NCBI RefSeq assembly: GCF_015706575.1
Contig: NW_024037069.1
Span: 31,517,315 to 31,581,314, forward strand
DNA: 64,000 bases
Source of the DNA: Patiria miniata
Taxonomy: Eukaryota; Echinodermata; Asteroidea; Valvatida; Asterinidae
Direction: 5' to 3'
Shown: piece after piece, positions 54,481 to 64,000 of the stretch
Numbering within the stretch: the first letter of the stretch is position 1
Layout: each line of letters opens with the position of its first letter
The notes under the pieces: generated by a model
Databases searched by the model: none
The model's input: only the letters and a program-made list of their open reading frames with translations
What the model was told of the DNA's origin: nothing
Position numbers and translations under genes: made by a program

Positions 54481-55210
54481 AACACATTTGGGGGGGGGGG
54501 GGCAAAAAAAATTTTGGTCCCCAAAAAGGGGGTCAAAAATAAGGGATTCTGGATTCTAGGTGCTCTGGTGCGATCTGACTTTTATTGCCATGTCACTTAA
54601 AAACAAATTGCGTTCTTTTTTTGGGGGGGGGGGCATGGCTCCCGTTGGCCCTCAATCATGGGCTAAACCCAACGTGGGTCTTGATCAAGGTCAAAGAAAT
54701 TCCCCTCCCCCCCCAAAAAAAAAAAATGAGATGATGGTCGTTTATAATAATTATGTCTACGTCAAAACGTGTTTTTTGGTGTTTTTTTTACGGAATTTGG
54801 GAATTTCTTTGAACTGCTTCAAGTCCCCCGGACGTTAGGCAACCCTACGCCTAATCATTACGGACACCTCCTTTTGGACCTCTTTTGACGCTAGAGGACG
54901 CTCATTTCTCTTCATTCAAGGAAGTCAAAAATAGATATATTTTTTTTTCGTGGGGGGGGGGGACCTCGAAGGGGGGGGGGACACCGAGAATGTGTGTGTG
55001 TGATGTGGGGGAACTCCCCCTGCCCCCTCCCCGACCCCCTTGGCTACGCGGGAGTACGCGGCCACTGTTGCTCCTGCAGTCCCTGGCCCTGATAATGTAC
55101 TGGCCCATAATTTGTTTATCTTCATTCCTGTATTTTATTTATTCTATCTCTCAGGTGTTTTTTTTCTTCTTTTTTTGCGGGAGGGGGTACGGGGGAATCC
55201 CCCTCTTTCA
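54481..55210. repeat. Cluster of G-run/C-run repeat fragments
   Basis: Homopolymer runs of G occur at about 54,489-54,502, 54,624-54,633, 54,953-54,962 and 54,971-54,980, with a C run near 54,706. Pieces such as GGCATGGCTCCCGTTGG recur in ABCA intron 1 (GTCCATGGCCCCCGTTGG, 56,384). These look like fragments of the same type of G/C-tract elements as at 48,549, but I cannot define ends. Confidence 0.45.
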
Positions 55211-55926
55211 TTACGGATTTAAGGACCACCGTATCCGAGACAGGTAATTAGCATGGACAATGGTTGGCAGTGTTTATCCACTTGCTTCCGTCTGACGTGG
55301 AGTACGGCCGGTTTTCTTGGAAATTTCAATGATGAAAAGGGTTTGAACAATAGAGGGCGCGCTCATCGAATACTAGATTACAAAACAAGACAGCTAAAGC
55401 GAAAACCGTGTGTGCACGGCAAATATAAATGGAAAGCACACGTCATTATGTTTATATCCGAACAGCTGAAGGTCTCGCTTGTGCAATCTTGCACTTGCAG
55501 GTAGTAACATTAACGTCGCTGTTATCATGTTGTTAAAAGATAGTCACGTGTGAGACTGTAGATAAAAGTCCAAGTTATCGCAACCACAAAACTTCATGGG
55601 GCGAGATTTCACTGAGCCCTGCAGACAGATCGAGTGCAGCGCGCTAAACACCGGCCGGACATTTTCGTGTGGTGCAGTTCACCGGATAAACAACAAAGAT
55701 GCCGTCACGATAAACTGTGCCTTCTGCAGTCAGTGTAACGTTAAATCACGAAGAAAAGATGAACCTGACATAATAAGCTAACTATATTTCCATATATTTC
55801 CAAGAAGGATTATAAATTCCTAAAAACTTTGGTAGGTAGGCTACAACTTGTGAAGTTGTGTTACTGTTGACAGTTTCACTGGCCAGAAAGTAGGCAGGTA
55901 GGCATAGGTCTAGGCCTAACTACACA
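55211..55926. other. Upstream region of the ABCA gene
   Basis: No gene is seen. Any 5' UTR exon and promoter of the transporter should lie here or further left; I cannot mark them. Confidence 0.4.
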
Positions 55927-55992
55927 ATGGCGTTCTTCTCTCAACTCAAGTTGTTATGCTGGAAGAATTACACACTACGCAAAAGACAAAAG
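55927..55992 (+). CDS. ABCA: ABCA1/4/7-type lipid transporter, coding exon 1
   Basis: The ATG opens 22 codons reading MAFFSQLKLLCWKNYTLRKRQ-K, followed by a consensus donor (AAG|GTAAGA) in phase 0. The pattern of a hydrophobic start, QLxLLxWKN and a basic patch is the signature N terminus of A-subfamily ABC transporters, just before the first membrane helix. The human ABCA1 first coding exon has the same form. The full protein would be a full-size ABC transporter of roughly 2,000 residues or more that moves phospholipid or sterol across membranes; only its N terminus is in the window. The gene has introns, unlike the GPCRs and lectins here. Confidence 0.9.
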
Positions 55993-56237
55993 GTAAGACA
56001 TCTGTTATTCAAGATGCTGGTTTAGTTTTCTCAATTAATGTAGCCTGAATTTCATGCATGCATTCCTTTCATCTGTTTAGTTAAAGTTAGGCGTAGTCCT
56101 CCATCATGTACATGTATAAATTAAAGAGATCCAAGTTATGGACTCACATACAAATCTCATGTTAGTTGTCCACAACCATTAGCCGTTTTGCGGATACTGC
56201 CATCTTTGTAATCGGGGAGGGGGAACCAAAAATTTCT

Positions 56238-56279
56238 CCTCCAAATTTAATATTAAAATTTTAATATTAAATTTGGAGG
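56238..56279. repeat. Perfect 42-bp palindrome in ABCA intron 1
   Basis: CCTCCAAATTTAATATTAAAA is followed without a spacer by its exact reverse complement. It is AT-rich in the middle. A G/C-tract repeat (C run at about 56,405-56,424) lies just downstream. Confidence 0.85.
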
Positions 56280-56581
56280 GGAAATGCACTTGGGGATATG
56301 GGGTGCAAATGTATTGCTTTTGCGCGTAGCTGCAATGTTTGTGACATTCTTAAAAATATAAAATTGGGTTCTTTTTTGGGGGGTCCATGGCCCCCGTTGG
56401 TCCCTCCCCCCCCCCCCCCCCCCCGATCCGCTGTTGTAATATTGATAAATTTGGACCTAGATATGTGCAGTTGCTGTGTGCTATTCTCATGGATCAGGAT
56501 TTCCCAGTTTACAGTTTTAATTGGCAACAATTCAACTATTGTCGATGGAAGTTTAAGTGTCTTTCTCGTTTTCCCGTTCAG

Positions 56582-56675
56582 ATTCGTCTTCTGGTTGAGA
56601 TCATCTGGCCGATTTTGATGTTCATGATCATCGCCTTAGTCAGGAGAGATGAACTGCCCTCTCCCCACCATGAAT
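56582..56675 (+). CDS. ABCA: ABCA1/4/7-type transporter, coding exon 2
   Basis: It is bounded by TTCAG at 56,577-56,581 and the donor GAAT|GTAAGT. It reads IRLLVEIIWPILMFMIIALV and then RRDELPSPHHE plus the first base of a Cys codon. This is the first transmembrane helix and the start of the large extracellular domain; the HHEC ending is typical of ABCA1-group proteins. Intron 1 is 589 bp, phase 0. Confidence 0.9.
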
Positions 56676-57714
56676 GTAAGTTGCTCTTCATTCACGGATA
56701 AAAGTGTTGCTGAATTCATACAAAATAATTCTTAATCGAAAATGCTGAAATGGAATTGTGTTAAGGGCAGTTATACAATGTATGTCGGCTAGGCCTATAA
56801 CTTGTATAAAGCCTTTCTGACAACTTCCAGGGTTTGAATTTTGAGGTTTTTTCATTGGTGAGGGTACATGTACATGTACCTTGGTATGCTGGGTACCCAT
56901 GTTTAACTTCACACCACTACAACTACAGTCAAGTCTGGTTATAACAAACTCGTTCGGACCTAGCAAAATTGTTTGTTATATCAGAATTTTATATTACTGT
57001 AAGAGGAACATCAGTCCCATTCATTGTGCACATAAATGCACAGTCGGGACCAAGGCTTTATGTTTGTTATAACCAGAAGTTTGTATTAACAGAGTTTGTA
57101 CTAACGAGAGTCGACTGTAATACATCAGAGGATTTCCTAAAATCAGAACAAAGAGGCCATTGTTCAGCTGTCATTTTGATCGCCCACCTGAAATGTTTTA
57201 TGTGTAACCTACCATCTAGTCTGTAGCTTCACAGAGTAAACTGTATGCAAGCGTCATCTGTCGCACGTTAAAATGCACACGAAATCTGTTTTGGTTTTCA
57301 ACTTGCCTGGTTTTCATTTGGAAAATTCCCCACAAATGACGTTCAAAACATTTCTTTTTGATTGTCCGAGAAGTTATTTTAAGTAATTTGTATACATGTA
57401 GTTGGTTACGGTTACGGGCACCCGATCCCATAATCTGGAACTAATTACTGAAACATTCAGTCATAGAATACACTCAGATACCCGGTTCTGATGCACAGCC
57501 CTAATTAGTCGATGTACATTGTACATGTAGGCTATATCTTTATGTTTTGGAAAGGATGATATTTCTTAGGTGCTTCATGTTATCACTTGAAACCTCATTT
57601 AAATCCCACTTGTTACAAAATGAATCTGTAACCAAGTATTTTGGTTTGCCCTGTACCAACATATTTTATAAACACTCTATACTCAGTGTTTCCCCCTAGT
57701 GATTGTGAGAAAAA

Positions 57715-57801
57715 ATCACTGGGAGGACTCGAACCCACAACCTACAGTAGGCCTACTGCTTACTAGCGCAGACGTCTTACCACTCGACCACCAAGCTTGC
57801 C
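57715..57801 (-). repeat. tRNA-like SINE head
   Basis: On the minus strand: A-box-like TGGTCGAGTGGTAAGAC and B-box GGTTCGAGTCC, about 45 bp apart. No pairing acceptor stem is seen. It is preceded by the same TATACTCAGTGT flank as the element at 57,899-58,271. Confidence 0.55.
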
Positions 57802-57898
57802 AGGGTCGGCTGGCTGGTTCGATTCAGAACAGTGGGTACCGCAATGAAACAATTCCATCTTGTTATAAGATGGAATTTAGCGTCGGGGTGATATAAAT

Positions 57899-58271
57899 CA
57901 AATTATAGGTTTTGCCTTTCACAGACGTTTAAACACTGTATACTCAGTGTGTTACATATTGTACCTCCCGAGCGAAAGTTGGAAAAATCACTCGGGTGGG
58001 ACTCGAACCCACGACCTCCTGCTTTCCAGTGCTAAATTCCATCTTATACATTGTAATAGTTTATGCGGTACCCGCTGCTATGTACATCAGATTCGAACCA
58101 GCCAATCGATCCTGTTAGTTCAGGGGTCGAGTGGTAAGACATCTGCACTAGAAAGCAGAAGGTCGTGGGTTCGAGTCCCACCCGAGTGATTTTTTTCCAA
58201 CTTTCACTCGGGAGGTAACACACTGAGTATACAGTGTTTAAACGTCGGTGAAGGGCAAAACCTATCATTTG
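57899..58271. mobile_element. Inverted pair of tRNA-like elements
   Basis: The ends CAAATTATAGGTTTTGCC and GGCAAAACCTATCATTTG are inverted. Pairing continues through GTTTAAACACTGTATACTCA and the tRNA-like modules: minus strand at 57,972-58,035 and plus strand at 58,118-58,190. The plus copy reads GGTCGAGTGGTAAGAC and GGTTCGAGTCC. A palindromic composite of two SINE heads is the simplest reading. Confidence 0.65.
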
Positions 58272-60316
58272 AATTCCATCTTGAACCGAGATTCTGTCTG
58301 AAGAACTTGAAGAAATTGTCATAGTTTTCCATTACAAAAGCAACCTTTTCAGTATCAGGATACAACAAATATTTTGTACATGATTGTATATTTCTTTTCC
58401 TCAAGTTTAAATTTCTTTGATTTTCATTGCTGAGTATGTTCTGTCCTCCCCCTTTTAAAAGTCAACAACCAAGATTTCTGTATTAGAGTGGTTATAATGG
58501 AATTTGAGCTGGGCGGTCTGTAATTGAAATCAAACTTGGAAATAGTACGAGCAAGAGGAAAGGGATGTTAAAAAAAAAATAATACAGAGGAAGAAAAGTA
58601 CACAGTGCCAGCAACATAACCATGATAAGACCTTGAGAAAATGTATACTGACATTGTATAGGCTGGATGGGATTACACAGTGAGTTTAATTACATTTCTC
58701 TAAACTTTTAAGTAGGGTCCTTATTTGTGGTTTTATATTTTTTGTTCCCCAGACTTTACATTTTTTGTGGTCACCATTCCAAGTCAATGCGGATTGTATC
58801 AGCTTGACTATGCAAACTGGGTTTAATTTGAATTTTGATGGGAATTCATTTCAGCAATGAGACTGAATAAAAAAAAAAAAATAACATAGGCCTAAGGTTT
58901 CTCGTCTGGGCTTTTTGAAGAACTGAAGGAGGTGGGTGATTTTTGGACTTTTTTGCCCCCATTTACCAAGATGGCAGATGGATTCTTCAATTTTTTTTTA
59001 ACTCTTTTGCTATCAATAAAAAAATTGTGTTCATAGGAGATGTAACCCTTTGTACATCAAGTTAGATTTTGGTTGGAAACAAATACAAAGACAATTTATT
59101 GACAGTTTAGAATTTGCAAAATATATTGCAAATGTATGAATAAATGAAAAAAGGAATGAGAAATGGGGATTAAAGGAACTGGCTTATTTTTTTTTTACTT
59201 GGCCTAAAGGTGTGGTTTGTCTGGAAAATCTGTAGTCTTTCAAACCATTATGGACAAAATAACCAGATTTTTTTTGGTGAAGTACTACACACAAAGAATC
59301 CTTAAAAAAGTTAGTTCAGTATCTACACAAAAAGATCTAGGACAAGTTATACTGGCTCTTTCTTCTTTCTCAAATTCCAACTTCCAAATTCCAATGCAAT
59401 GACTAAGATCTGCAGACGGCTTTCCAACCGAAACTTAACTCAAAATTGGGCAGCATTCCTACCAAAAAACCATTGGCAGTAACATGACCACTAGCAAAAC
59501 TAACCCCATTTTTCAAGATCTTTTAAAGCACGTATTCAATTTTCCGAATTAATCCGGAACTTTCGTCAAAAGGATAAAATAGTTTAGTGCACTGTGGTGT
59601 CCAACCGGGCCAAGCACTACATCCTGTTCCAGTAGGCCTATTGATCAACACAATCATATCCTGGTTATTTGTACCAGTAGGGTACACGTAGGCCTACAGG
59701 CACTGCTGCATGGTACCATGATGGTACCTGGTACAGGACTTTGCTTCTACCTGTAGCATTGATATATTGCACCATTGACCTTGCTTGTATTGAAGGCAAT
59801 TCTATTGTATTTGATTTGCAGACATGCACCTCCCCTGAATGCAGTCCTTACATGTACAGTACATGTAGGCTTATGTCATTATGTGCATTTGTATACATGT
59901 ACAAATATTTCACAGGTTGACATGATTTATATATTGTCAAGTTACCATTTAAGTTTTGCTGCATTTTTTTTTTTAAATACATGGTACCATGTACAAATGT
60001 ACATGTGCTGTTACAATATTAGTTGGTACAAAATATAGCTGAGGCCACAAAAGTTTTTGAACCCAATTGAAAGTAGTATGACTTCTTTCACTTACATGCC
60101 TGAGGGAAACAAACTGGGTGGTAGGCCTACATTTTATGAAGACGAGAACAAAGAAAGTGAATCATTTCTGTATTTGTCTGGCCCGTTTTTGAGTTGGGAG
60201 AAATTCTGAACTTCCTGCTCTTGAATCAGTCAGATTTCTTAAATTTCAGGAAGGCACACAAGCAAGTTTTCTAACCTTCCCATCTATAGCCTTCAAGTTG
60301 GACTTGTCAAGTTTAA

Positions 60317-60847
60317 AGGGAATATACAACATTTGCAAACATAGAAAAATAAAACTACCAAGTTTTTATAAAATACCTTACTAGGATGTTGGTAAATGAC
60401 AGACTGAAGCATCCTGTAAAATTATGGCACCTGGTGTCAAGTCATTTTCAAGAAAAGTGGTGTTTCGTATACATTTCAAACCATGGTCGGCCGACCACCA
60501 TTGGAAAAACCTAACTATTTTTCAACTACTGCTACAAATTTACCATTTGTTGCAGTCCAAATTTTGTTTGCTATTGGTTACATGTTCTTGAACGGGTGCA
60601 GGCCAGTTAGACTGATTCCATTACATGTACCTTACAATTTTCCGGCATCTATAAATTGATCCATTTCATCTTTAGTGGAGTCAGGGAACCAGACTACTTG
60701 AACATTTTTGTTTTTCTTGGTTTTTTCAGTATTTCCGAACACAAAACTTCAATCATGTCAATGTAACAATATTTGATCTGTTATACTAACCCCTCAAAAT
60801 AGTTAATTTCTGAAAATTACAGCAAAAGCCAATGATGTACATTCCCT
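60317..60847. mobile_element. TTAA-type MITE in ABCA intron 2
   Basis: Ends AGGGAATATACAAC and TGTACATTCCCT, flanked by intact TTAA at 60,313-60,316 and 60,848-60,851. The right half (GACTGATTC to ATTCCCT) is clearly homologous to the elements at 10,791-11,279 and 24,974-25,464. Confidence 0.82.
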
Positions 60848-61729
60848 TTAACTTGTGATTAAATGTGTTTAAGTGGTTATAATTCTATAATGAAATGTTT
60901 TATTATTTTATTGAGAACCGCTTTTTAGAGGTGACTCAGAACCATTGAGAGTTTTTATTTGTAGTTAAACATTAAAAAAAAATCTTTGAAATTTGTACAT
61001 GAATCGTTCCGAATGGTTTATGATACATGGTAGTGGTACTGTTCATAATAGTGTTCCAAGATAAAATCTTAAATAGGGTATGTAGGGAAACTGAAAGCAG
61101 AACTATTTTTCCTTTTGGCCTTTTTTATGAATCTCATAAAAATTTAGGGCCTAATTTTTTTTTTTTAAATTAATACAAAAGCAACAATCAGGCATGCAGC
61201 TTTGTCTGGGATTCACTGATTTCCTCGTTGTTTTTACCTACAACTCATGAATGCCATTACAACTTGAGAAACACTGTATGTGCTTTAGAATTTCCTCTTT
61301 TTTCCAAAATTCCCAGTTGCATACCTGAACAATTAAGTCAGTTATTTTAAGGTCAATAATCCATATTTTGAATGATATTGTTGCAGAAGTTCATGACAAT
61401 TTGCGCAAAATAAACCCCAAATTGAAATAGACATTGTCCTCTTTTTATTATCTACTTCTGGCTATATTTTTTGTAAAAATAAAACAGCTCAAAAAACCAC
61501 AGTGACAATCTACTGCAAAAACAATTTTTCAGAGCACAAAACAATAGAAATAGTAAGTTTATTGTGTCAAATTTAAAGATTTATTACTATTACCATAGTT
61601 ATAAAATATCAGATTGTAAACTTGTATTTGTTTTGGTCAAAGTTATGGTCTCTTGTTGATTATGAATATTTTTCTAAATTGTAAATGTTTTAATTGAGTG
61701 AATTGATTCTTTGATTTGATTTCATGATA

Positions 61730-61795
61730 TTTGATTGGTTTCATTTGATTGGTTTCATTTGATTGGTTTCATTTGATTGGTTTCATTTGATTCAG
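61730..61795. repeat. 14-bp tandem repeat forming a 3' splice site
   Basis: TTTGATTGGTTTCA is repeated perfectly four times (61,730-61,785); a fifth, altered unit (TTTGATTCAG) supplies the acceptor AG of ABCA exon 3. The repeat is T-rich but purine-interrupted. Confidence 0.9.
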
Positions 61796-61937
61796 GCCAT
61801 TTCCTAAGCAAGGCCCTGCCCTCGGGAGGCCTCCTTCCGTTCTTCCAGTCTTTCCTCTGCGACTTTGACAGCAAGTGTCGTCCGGAAGAGACGTACGGTG
61901 AATCCATCGGACACATCAACAACTACGGGGATGCAGG
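61796..61937 (+). CDS. ABCA: ABCA1/4/7-type transporter, coding exon 3
   Basis: Acceptor TTCAG at 61,791-61,795; donor CAGG|GTAAGT. With the base from exon 2 it reads CHFLSKALPSGGLLPFFQ, then SFLCDFDSKCRPEETYGES and GHINNYGDAG. HECHFxxKALPSxGxLPxxQ is the strongly conserved opening of the first extracellular domain of the ABCA1/4/7 group, and it confirms the exon 2-3 junction. Cysteines here are expected to form disulfides in the lumenal or extracellular domain. The exon ends in phase 2. Confidence 0.92.
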
Positions 61938-63864
61938 GTAAGTGTCCAATACTTGGGCTCCAATTTCACTAACGATACCATCTTCACAAGTTAAAAAAAA
62001 GCCACAAAAACTGCTCGAACAGTATGAACTACATGCTTAAAGCATTGTAAATTTTGAGCTGTGCATACATGCGGTACAGAATTTGCAAAGGGGAATTTTT
62101 TTCTGAGAAAAATGTTATATGATGTGAAATGTCCGATGTCCAACTGTCATTCCATCCTCTTCGACACAATTCGGTTGGCAATGTCACGTCAGCCACGATA
62201 TCAGAAATTTCTCAAACAGCATCACAAATTTCTTTGAACACTGCCTTTTTTCCCCCCACACTACATATTGAATATGTTTTGTGCCATTCAAGACATTCAG
62301 TTTGCTGAATTCAATATGTGATGTAAAAGAAAGTTGTAAAAATAATTTTGAGAGAAGTTGCGACAGATTGAACAAAACATTAAGACTACCAGTATGTCCC
62401 TCATGGCCATTAGCCATGGCCTCCATTTAATAGCCCAGGTCTCAGCCTTCAACATGCTGATGTGCTTCCAAGCACCTCTTAATATTCCATTTCAGTGTGT
62501 CCTTCACGAACAAGGTATGACCTTACTCTCAATGAAACTACATTCCAAGCCTAGATAGGACTGATTTTTGACCATGGCTGAAGCGGAAGAGATTCTAATC
62601 TCCCTAGTTTGGCACTTTATTTCTACCATCCCAAAATCCTTCAAAATCCAGGGTGCAGGAAAGGAGAGCCTAGTTATTTTTTACTCGACATGGGACTAGA
62701 TTTCCATTGAAAATGGAGTAAAAACTACAAATGATGCGCTAGAAAGTTCCTGTTGATAACATTTTTCATTTGGATGAAATTTATAAGGTCTTTATGTGTA
62801 ATTTAAAGGCTGTAACGTATTGTTTTTTAATGGAGTCCCTTGTAAAATGCACCTTTGTGTCCCATCTAACACTGCATTTTGCCAGTTTTAAGGGTATTTT
62901 GGTGACTTTTTGTTTGTTATGCTAATGAATTTGCATATTCATGAGCATATTCAAGAGCAAAAGTGTGATGTCATTTCAGGCAGAAACCTCAATGTTAAAG
63001 CTCATTCAGCGGTTAGCACAAATATTTCCAAAATTTCAGATATTTTGCTTACAGGTCTTAACTCTTCTTTTCTTTGGTGGTTCATTGTTGTTTCAGTACA
63101 GTGGGCCACGGTTTTCTCACAAACATGACATGTTTTAACGAAACTGAAAAGTGTTTCCTGAAATGACATTGCAGCAACAGTGCCCTCATTGGTCAGGAAA
63201 AGCATGGACAATTTTAAGTGTTTAACCCTAACTTTTTAGGGGGTATGCAAAATCGTATTAAAATTGGAGGATTCAGGACTGTTGGGGAAGTGCACTTTTT
63301 TTAACAAGATTAACTAAAAAGGATGTGGTTTTCATAGGAGTAGAAAGTTGCACAAAATATGTTCCCAAAAAATAGTCATGTCATTTAAAAAAAAAAAAAA
63401 GCCCCATAAGGCCAAAAAAAAAAAGTCTCCGGTTTCTGGTATGGAGCTTGTCTAAAAAGTGGTGCGGCGACGCGGCTTTTTTTTTTTTTTTACCCGACTT
63501 TTTTGCTTCAAATGTCGGCTGATGACTGCAAATGGTGCCCGACTAAACTTAGTGCAAATATATGGGAGTCCAGAGAGGCCACATAAAGCTTATTCTCGAT
63601 CATAACCCCATCTAAAAACACGTTGAAATTGCGCAGCAGCAGAATTCCAGTCAAACCTGTGAGTTTGGCGGTTTTGAGACATCATCTTTCATTGCGCGCG
63701 CATACCAGAAACCGGAGACTTTTTTTTTTTGGCCTAATCCTAACATTCATGAATCCTCAAATCTTAATATGATTTTTCACAACCTTACGGAGTTAGAGTT
63801 TAACATTGCACTCCTTCGTTCCATCATATTGTAAGTCTGGGCTCCCGTCTCCTCCCTCATCCAG
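61938..63864 (+). other. ABCA intron 3 (1.9 kb)
   Basis: Contains the TA-flanked TIR element at 63,409-63,735 and dispersed repeat pieces shared with about 49,500. No gene is seen. Confidence 0.7.
63409..63735. mobile_element. TIR element flanked by TA, second copy (inverted)
   Basis: Ends AGGCCAAAAAAAAAAAGTCTCC and GGAGACTTTTTTTTTTGGCCT; the inner sequence is the reverse complement of that at 49,138-49,490 (for example TTCCAGTCAAACC here, GGTTTGACTGGAA there). Confidence 0.75.
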
Positions 63865-64000
63865 TTTATCCAAACTAGTGAACGACATTGAGACGGTCCT
63901 GACTAACAAGACCACAATGGAGGCACTGAAGAAGTTCCTGGCCAAAGTCGACGAGTTGAACAAGCTTCTGCCCTACATGGACGACTTCAACGGCATAGCG
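63865..64000 (+). CDS. ABCA: ABCA1/4/7-type transporter, coding exon 4 (runs off the window)
   Basis: Acceptor CCAG at 63,861-63,864. Completing the split Gly codon, it reads LSKLVNDIETVLTNKTTMEA and KKFLAKVDELNKLLPYMDDF, open to the last base. This is the helical start of the first extracellular domain, matching the position of the NKSIVARLF-type region in ABCA1. The phase agrees with exon 3, supporting all three introns. Confidence 0.85.

Larger units (their letters stand above)
56676..61795 (+). other. ABCA intron 2 (5.1 kb)
   Basis: Intron phase 1. It contains tRNA-like elements (57,715-58,271), a TTAA-type MITE (60,317-60,847), many TACATGTA and TAGGCCTA palindromes, and a 14-bp tandem repeat at its 3' end. 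No independent gene is seen. Confidence 0.7.

Noticed and set aside
55596..55781. Cysteine-rich 61-codon frame upstream of ABCA
   Set aside because: No signal peptide or known cysteine pattern; may be chance or 5' UTR.
58118..58190. Functional tRNA gene on the plus strand
   Set aside because: Good boxes, but it is part of an inverted SINE-like pair with extended T-rich tails and no pairing acceptor ends.

Overview
The window looks like nuclear DNA from a marine invertebrate deuterostome, most likely an echinoderm. This is an inference from four things: an ABCA1-type transporter gene with animal introns, intronless rhodopsin-type GPCRs in a tandem array, C-type lectins (one with a PAN/apple domain), and a non-LTR retrotransposon with an apurinic-type endonuclease, a PHD finger and a 2A-like motif. 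Many short foldback DNA transposons and the frequent palindromes TAGGCCTA and TACATGTA in the right half fit this. I cannot name the species.

Region 1 (about 1-37,211) is a nested tandem array of one GPCR family. Six copies lie on the minus strand: A 8,796-9,812, B 12,531-13,550, C 19,531-20,547, D 23,159-23,995, E 26,571-27,590 and F 33,585-34,600. Each is followed on its 5' side by an array repeat, here called R. The block from about 12,310 to 23,164 (B, R, C and flank) recurs nearly unchanged at about 26,350 to 37,211 (E, R, F and flank), offset about 14.04-14.05 kb. Only some copies look healthy: A, C and E are intact, B has lost its ATG, D is cut off before TM7 by a duplication junction, and F has a one-base frameshift. 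A full-length CR1/jockey-like LINE with an intact 1,157-codon ORF is inserted in the leftmost unit only. The near-identical copies act as empty-site controls and date several transposon insertions, with target duplications of AT, ATA, TTAA, 8 bp and 7-9 bp.

Region 2 (37,212-39,700) is AT-rich with no recognisable gene; it holds a 46-bp-arm near-perfect palindrome. Region 3 (39,718-44,217) is a minus-strand lectin cluster: a secreted single-CTLD protein, a secreted CTLD plus PAN/apple protein, and a decayed third copy. Region 4 (44,218-51,060) holds a reverse transcriptase relic, an inverted relic of R, a minisatellite of about 68 bp, and several MITEs. Region 5 (51,444-52,460) is GPCR copy G on the plus strand, intact, with B-type flanks, so it is an inverted outlier of the same family. 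Region 6 (55,927-64,000, plus strand) is the 5' end of an ABCA1/4/7-type lipid transporter gene: four coding exons, the last running off the window.

The point most worth following up is the GPCR family itself. It keeps DRY, the TM4 Trp and the TM6 WLP, but has lost N1.50, D2.50, the TM3-ECL2 cysteine pair and NPxxY, in every copy that reaches those positions. That is a lineage-specific, structurally divergent receptor group that is still duplicating. A chemosensory role is only a guess.
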